Assembly: GCA_016285075.1 (NCBI GenBank)
Contig: JAEEQB010000023.1
Coordinates: forward strand, 1-64,000
Length of the DNA: 64,000 bases
Direction of reading: 5' to 3'
Origin: Prevotella sp.
GTDB lineage: Bacteria; Bacteroidota; Bacteroidia; Bacteroidales; Bacteroidaceae
In this document: positions 59,569-64,000 of the stretch, in pieces
Position numbering within the stretch: the first letter of the stretch is position 1
Layout of the letters: each line of letters begins with the position of its first letter
Position numbers and translations under genes: made by a program
The notes under the pieces: model-generated
What the model was told of the DNA's origin: nothing
Databases searched by the model: none
Seen by the model: the letters and a program-made list of their open reading frames with translations, nothing else

Positions 59569-61546
59569 ATTCAAACAACTGGAAATAACCAACTATGGCC
59601 CGTATTATGGAAGCCATAAGCTTACTTTCTCCCAAAAGAATGGTGTAACAATTGTATGGGGAGACAACGGATTTGGCAAGACCTCTTTGCTCAATTGCTT
59701 CCGTTATGTGATGTGGGGAACTATTATGGGACGTGAAGGCACCATTAGTTCTGACATCTGCAGCCATGTGAATGATAAAGCTGTTAGCGAAGGTAATGGT
59801 ATGCAGATAAGTCTTGACATGGAGTATGACAACAAAACTTATACACTAACGAGAAAGTACGAAAGGAAGGGAGGTGACGGAAAGTTAGACAAGGATTACG
59901 AAGAGCATATTTTCTTAAAGTGCGGATTTGATATCCTTACCGACGACCAACGTATTCACTTTCTCAACACTACATTCCCAGAAAGAATTTCCCGTTTCTA
60001 CCTTTTTGATGCGGAACTTCTGAGTGAATATGAGAACCTACTAATTGTGGATGACGCGAACAACAAGATAAAGAAATCCATTGAGGATATTTTAGGTTTG
60101 CCCGTTCTTGAGCGAGGGGCTAACATGCTGAATGCCATCCAAAAGGGATTAGTTGAGGATGCTGTAAAGAATTCCAAAACTGAAGAAAAGACCAAGCAGG
60201 ATGCTATTCTCTTAGAGTCACTTAGCGACAAAGTAGATGAATTGAATAAGAGTCTTCTGGAACTGCAAGACAAGGTTGATGCTGATGAGAAAAAACTCGG
60301 AGAAATCAAGGAGAAACAAAAGCAAAATGAATCTCTTCAAAGCATCAACACCCAGCAAGATAACATTCGGACTGAATTAAAGGGAAAGGAAGATAACTTG
60401 GATGAAACAAAGCTTGATATAAACCGCAGCATGGAATCGTTATGGAAAACGGTAATAAGTCCTGTAGTTTCACGTCAAGTGGAAGAAGCACGTAAAAGAA
60501 TAAAGGATCTTGACACCAAGAACACTATAGCTAGCGTAGGGCAAAACACATATGAACATATTGATGACATTTTCAGTACGCCTCTGTCTTGCCCTGATTG
60601 CGGTCATATCATAACAAAATTTGTCAAAGATACTGTGTTGGAAAACATTCAAAAGTTATCTTCATCCCCACTGACAGAGGAAGAGATTTCAGAACGTAGT
60701 TCTCTTAATGCAATCGTGTCAAGGTTCACTAATTTCAAAGAAGGTGACACAAAAGAACGCATCTCCGATTTACTAAAACGCAAATCAGAAATACAAGGAA
60801 GTATTGATTTACTCAACGTAAAGCTAACAGAACTGGACAAACAAAGAAAATCTTTGAAGACAACGATTACAGACGAGGAACTTCGTGGACTCATAGATGA
60901 TCAAGTTAAACTGGTTGCGGCTATTGATATTGGAAAGAAGTCAATTGAAGATGCAAAAAATGAAATTGATGAGATCGAAGGCCAGATTGATTCTCTGAAA
61001 CTTAAGATTGCTCAAAACTCCAGTAAAATCAACAAGAAAGTATTTAAGGATGCGGAGTTTGCCAAAAATCTGCACAGCCTCTTTGTTGATGCTATGGCTG
61101 AATATAGTCTGAAAATGAAGGACGCTGTTGAAAAAGATGCAACAGACTTGTTTGTTCGAATAGCTCACAACTCAAACTATAAAGAACTTGAAATCAACGA
61201 AAATTATGGATTGAGAATTGTAAGGAAAGATGGAACATACGTTCCCCATCGCTCCACTGGCTATGAACAAGTTGTTGCTATTTCTCTTATTGGAGCTCTG
61301 CATAAGAACACGCCTATCTCTGGCCCAATCGTTATGGACTCCACATTCCAGAAAATAGACCTGCGTCACAAGAGTAAAGTGATTGACGCACTACCTTCAC
61401 TTAGTGACCAAGTAATAGTGCTTGCTTATGACGGCGAACTTGATAGGAAGTACGCGAAGCAATCTCTGGGAGAAAAACTCATAAATGAAAAACGTATCAA
61501 TAATGATGACGTGAAATCATGGATTGACAATACTGATACTAAATAA
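59561..61546 (+). CDS. DndD/Rad50-like SMC-type ATPase with CxxC hook
   Basis: A 661-residue protein. ATPase halves at both ends: 'LEITNYGPYYGSHKLTFSQK', Walker A WGDNGFGKTSLLN near 34, and at the C-terminus 'HRSTGYEQVVAISLIGALHK' in place of the usual SGGE signature, then 'GPIVMDSTFQKIDLRHKSKV' as Walker B. Between them are two long coiled coils (about 215-330 and 390-490) joined by a hook with CPDC (344-347), like the Rad50 zinc hook. DndD of the Dnd phosphorothioate system and related defence ATPases look like this. Here no DndB, DndC or sulphur-transfer gene is nearby; methyltransferases take that place. Confidence 0.9.
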   Translation: MLKFKQLEITNYGPYYGSHKLTFSQKNGVTIVWGDNGFGKTSLLNCFRYVMWGTIMGREGTISSDICSHVNDKAVSEGNGMQISLDMEYDNKTYTLTRKYERKGGDGKLDKDYEEHIFLKCGFDILTDDQRIHFLNTTFPERISRFYLFDAELLSEYENLLIVDDANNKIKKSIEDILGLPVLERGANMLNAIQKGLVEDAVKNSKTEEKTKQDAILLESLSDKVDELNKSLLELQDKVDADEKKLGEIKEKQKQNESLQSINTQQDNIRTELKGKEDNLDETKLDINRSMESLWKTVISPVVSRQVEEARKRIKDLDTKNTIASVGQNTYEHIDDIFSTPLSCPDCGHIITKFVKDTVLENIQKLSSSPLTEEEISERSSLNAIVSRFTNFKEGDTKERISDLLKRKSEIQGSIDLLNVKLTELDKQRKSLKTTITDEELRGLIDDQVKLVAAIDIGKKSIEDAKNEIDEIEGQIDSLKLKIAQNSSKINKKVFKDAEFAKNLHSLFVDAMAEYSLKMKDAVEKDATDLFVRIAHNSNYKELEINENYGLRIVRKDGTYVPHRSTGYEQVVAISLIGALHKNTPISGPIVMDSTFQKIDLRHKSKVIDALPSLSDQVIVLAYDGELDRKYAKQSLGEKLINEKRINNDDVKSWIDNTDTK

Positions 61547-61557
61547 CAACGTAAGAT

Positions 61558-61941
61558 ATGGAAGATTTACAACAGATTAGATTTCCCCTGGAAGTCATCA
61601 ATATAGCCGAAAGATTCAAGGAGGAGTATGGCCTGACACAAAACTTGCCAATACTAAAATTTGCTTTTGCGTATGCTATAAATCAATTCAAAGATCAAAT
61701 CAACTTTGAAACAGATGATCCACTATACAAAAAAAACGATGGAAGTAATTATGGTATAAACTCTTTTGAGAATGATAGTAATCTGCGAGTAGCTGATTTG
61801 ATAAAAGCCCTTTATCCTCAGTGCGAAACACCTTATCGTTATATGCGTATTGCCATAATCTATGGTATCCTAAAACTTGACAAAGCTAAAAAATACGACC
61901 CTGATTTTCGTATTATTGATGTGATGCAAGATGTACAATAA
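61558..61941 (+). CDS. Unrecognised 127-residue protein at the end of the defence operon
   Basis: A helical protein. Its first half ('IRFPLEVINIAERFKEEYGL' then 'PILKFAFAYAINQF') resembles in layout, though not clearly in sequence, the small DndE proteins that accompany DndD. The second half contains 'LRVADLIKALYPQCETPYRY'. The start is 11 bases after the ATPase gene. I treat DndE-likeness as a hypothesis to test by structure comparison. The end of the operon is set by a long non-coding or degenerate stretch after it. Confidence 0.75.
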   Translation: MEDLQQIRFPLEVINIAERFKEEYGLTQNLPILKFAFAYAINQFKDQINFETDDPLYKKNDGSNYGINSFENDSNLRVADLIKALYPQCETPYRYMRIAIIYGILKLDKAKKYDPDFRIIDVMQDVQ

Positions 61942-62098
61942 AAACTGAAACCGTTTATATAGAGGTGTGGAGGCTGCTCTGCCATAAACATATTATCCCG
62001 ATGGGAACTAACAGTTATAAGATTCATCCCCAAATTGCGTAACTTGGTCATCATTAGCAAACAAATATTTTCTCTGAAAGAGATGTTAACGGAATAAT

Positions 62099-62299
62099 AT
62101 GATAAGCCGATTGATATTACGGAGAGGTTTCAAGGATACTCAGAGCCCCGAGACGATAATAACAGGATGGCATAGTATCACCATTTGGGAATGTGAGTTG
62201 AAGCCAGCCCAAAGAGAAATCGCTTGCCATCACACTCAACAAGATATTTCTGATAGACTACTGTCAAACAATATAAGATACCTGAGGATAAGACAATGA
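62099..62299 (+). pseudogene. Remnant of a Vsr-like mismatch-repair endonuclease gene
   Basis: The frame contains GWHSITIWECELKPAQRE, the conserved end of very-short-patch-repair endonucleases (GW-V-VWECELK). It continues with a Thr/His-rich tail to a stop at 62299. The metal-binding and catalytic N-terminal half cannot be read in the sequence upstream (61945-62098), where stops interrupt all frames. Vsr genes normally accompany cytosine methyltransferases, which suits an old restriction-modification setting. Confidence 0.55.
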
Positions 62300-62357
62300 T
62301 AGTTGCAGAGCATAGTTTTGGTAGGTGAACCCCGTTTAATCGATTAACGCAAACCTT

Positions 62358-63470
62358 ATGAATAGACTCGTTATCATAGGAAATGGTTTTGACATGGCAC
62401 ACGGCCTAAAAACCAGTTATAAGGACTTCATTAACTGGTATTGGTCGTATAAAGTAAAAGAATTGCATGGCATCAATGGAAAGCTTTCAGAAGATCCTTT
62501 GTGTAAAATAGAATTAGTTAATGGGGATTCATGGGTAGAATCCCTACGCAAAGATATTATATTCTCTAAAGAAGAATGGTGGCCTTCCATTTATAAGGAT
62601 AGGAAAAAATTTGAACAGGGTTACAGAATAGTACCAACGCCTTTCTTTGACTCAATTCTACAGTCCATTGAAACGCGAGGCTGGGTTGATATAGAGAATG
62701 ACTACTATCAACTATTGAAAAGGAGTACAGAAAATCCAAACTGTGGCTATACAGTCAAAGAACTGAATGACCAGTTAGCGTTTCTGCAAGACAAGCTCAT
62801 AGAATATCTCCGTACAATCAGCACAAACCGACACAAAAAAAATCTGCATAATGCCATGATTGAGTTCTTTGACCCTGCTGATTTCTCAACAGAAGGGAAA
62901 AAGAAGGCATTAGAAAATATGGGGCTTGAGAATACAAACCTTGAAGAAATACAAAATAATTTTGAGGAGCAAAAAAAACTGAGGCCTGAACGTATATTGT
63001 TGTTGAGCTTCAATTACACAGCGACGGCCAAGATGTACAATATTTTTAACCTTGAACACAACTATATCCATGGTGAGTTGGAGCATCCTGAAAATATAAT
63101 ATTTGGCTATGGTGATGATCTTGACAAGGATTACAAGGACATTCTTGACAAAAATGACAAGGAACTATTGAAGAACAACAAGTCTTCAAAATATCTGGAA
63201 ACGAGGCATTACCACGAAATGCTGGAGTTCCTGATGTCAGCACCTTTTCAAGCACTGATAATGGGGCATTCCTGTGGGAATTCCGACAGGACTCTGCTCA
63301 ACACCGTCTTTGAGCATGAGAACTGCGTTTCAATAAAACCCTTCTATCATAAATGGGAAGGCGGTGGTGACAACTATTTGGAACTTGTGCAGAATATTTC
63401 ACGCAACTTCACCAACATGAAGTTATTCAGAGATAGAGTCGTGAACAAAGAGCAATGTAAAACAATGTAA
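62358..63470 (+). CDS. AbiH-family abortive infection protein
   Basis: A 370-residue protein. The N-terminus IIGNGFDMAHGLKTSYKDF is the family's nucleotide-binding-like signature. Later marks are 'ILLLSFNYTATAKMYNIF', 'NYIHGELEHPENIIFGYGDD' and 'ALIMGHSCGNSDRTLLNTVF' near 310. AbiH from Lactococcus blocks phage growth by an unknown route. Length and motifs are complete, so the gene looks functional. It is separated from the methyltransferase operon by the vsr-like remnant and probably has its own promoter, which I could not place with confidence. Confidence 0.9.
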   Translation: MNRLVIIGNGFDMAHGLKTSYKDFINWYWSYKVKELHGINGKLSEDPLCKIELVNGDSWVESLRKDIIFSKEEWWPSIYKDRKKFEQGYRIVPTPFFDSILQSIETRGWVDIENDYYQLLKRSTENPNCGYTVKELNDQLAFLQDKLIEYLRTISTNRHKKNLHNAMIEFFDPADFSTEGKKKALENMGLENTNLEEIQNNFEEQKKLRPERILLLSFNYTATAKMYNIFNLEHNYIHGELEHPENIIFGYGDDLDKDYKDILDKNDKELLKNNKSSKYLETRHYHEMLEFLMSAPFQALIMGHSCGNSDRTLLNTVFEHENCVSIKPFYHKWEGGGDNYLELVQNISRNFTNMKLFRDRVVNKEQCKTM

Positions 63471-63559
63471 CAGACATTAAACTCAAACTATGATGCTCGC
63501 ATCGTGAAAACAGACAAACTGAAATAGAAATAAAGTAACAGATAATTCGTTATAAATAT

Positions 63560-63970
63560 ATGGCACTTACAATAGATGATCTGAAAAAAATGATTCAGAG
63601 TGATGAGCATCGTCAGCTGGAGTTGAAGAAGACTACAGGTGAGCTGAAGGATGGTATGCATACAGCCTGTGCTTTCTTGAATACCGAAGGTGGATGGCTT
63701 ATCTTTGGCGTTGCTCCAACATCGCTGAAGATTCTGGGCCAGCAGGTTACTGACAATACCCAACGAGAGATTGCCCAGGCTCTGAGTTACATGGAGCCGC
63801 AGGTTGATGTACGGGTAGAGTATATTGACATTCCTGGTCGGCCAGACCACAAAGTGATTGCCATGCACTTTGAAGGATGGGCGTGGGGGATGGTGCCTTA
63901 TACTTATCATGGTTGTCCTTACTTTGATTCACGGGACGGTTCTTTGATCCGCAGAAGATGGGTGATGTGA
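63560..63970 (+). CDS. AlbA_2-domain protein, N-terminal part (probably truncated)
   Basis: A 136-residue frame with the AlbA_2 (Schlafen-like) domain: 'HRQLELKKTTGELKDGMHTA', 'CAFLNTEGGWLIFGVAPTSL' and 'DHKVIAMHFEGWAWGMVPYT'. Proteins of this family normally continue for several hundred residues. Here the sequence after 'YHGCPYFDSRDGS' departs from the family pattern and stops at 63970. It may be a truncated gene, or its continuation may have been replaced. C-terminal pieces of the same family lie at 49800 and 51889. The window ends 30 bases later. Confidence 0.7.
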   Translation: MALTIDDLKKMIQSDEHRQLELKKTTGELKDGMHTACAFLNTEGGWLIFGVAPTSLKILGQQVTDNTQREIAQALSYMEPQVDVRVEYIDIPGRPDHKVIAMHFEGWAWGMVPYTYHGCPYFDSRDGSLIRRRWVM

Positions 63971-64000
63971 TAATAATGACAGAATAAAAACGCTAAAGAA

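Noticed and set aside
54718-61941. Classical Dnd phosphorothioation system
   Set aside because: The ATPase is DndD-like, but dndB, dndC and a cysteine desulphurase are missing and two methyltransferases are present.
1-64000. tRNA, rRNA or tmRNA genes
   Set aside because: I looked for T-loop motifs such as GGTTCGAATCC and for rRNA core sequences and saw none.

Overview
The window looks like chromosomal DNA of a Bacteroidota bacterium of the order Bacteroidales, most likely Prevotella/Segatella-like. The signs are promoters of the TTTG-N19-21-TAnnTTTG type in front of many genes, a BspA-like cell-surface protein, SusR-like membrane regulators beside polysaccharide hydrolases, an Rpn-family protein with an Ala-Glu-Gly-Arg tail, and a VapE-like/HU-like gene pair. 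I see no rRNA, tRNA or CRISPR array. Genus-level placement is inference.

Region 1 (1-8.5 kb) is mainly housekeeping. It starts with the 3' part of a DUF1016/YhcG-like nuclease gene and a frameshifted DIP1984-family gene. Then come frr, rsgA, a secreted S9 peptidase, surE and lpxB, all on the + strand. Region 2 (8.5-12.7 kb) is accessory: strong hairpins, a 267-bp MITE with perfect 17-bp ends and a 9-bp target duplication, an Rpn-family nuclease, a PemK-like toxin-antitoxin candidate, a 116-nt imperfect hairpin and gene debris. Region 3 (12.7-25.6 kb) holds a 1532-aa BspA-like protein behind a perfect promoter and a structured leader of about 250 nt, a repeat-rich scar carrying a copy of the lpxB 3' end, a MerR-GH2-GH20 operon, and an ECF sigma/anti-sigma cluster. 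Region 4 (25.6-40.5 kb) holds a SNF2 helicase, a GH3 enzyme, a TPR/SpoIIE phosphatase, a glycosyltransferase, and a SusR-like regulator divergent from a 1160-aa three-module enzyme (alginate-lyase-like, beta-helix, GH88).

Region 5 (40.5-47.7 kb) looks like a replication module of an integrated satellite-like element. A VapE-like primase/helicase, a Fic protein and a Toprim-NUDIX fusion run leftward, and a HU-like protein runs rightward. The 1-kb gap between the divergent genes carries two oppositely oriented sets of CTACATA/TATGTAG iterons. Next to it lies a truncated ATPase gene flanked by two copies of the 3' end of the HU-like gene. A Na/Pi cotransporter with a PhoU-like region and a C-terminal OmpR-type DNA-binding domain follows (47.7-49.7 kb).

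Region 6 (49.8-64 kb) is a defence island with much debris: fragments of AlbA_2/Fic-type proteins, an AAA ATPase with a broken DUF4435 partner, and a DUF4143 ATPase. Its centre is an uninterrupted, translationally coupled operon (54.7-61.9 kb): HTH regulator, two beta-class DNA methyltransferases, an unrecognised 167-aa protein, a PLD-nuclease/SF2-helicase fusion, a 69-aa protein, a DndD/Rad50-like ATPase and a 127-aa protein. A vsr-like remnant, an intact AbiH gene and a truncated AlbA_2 gene follow. The operon is my best candidate for a new defence system. The transporter-regulator fusion and the iteron region are the next most unusual items.
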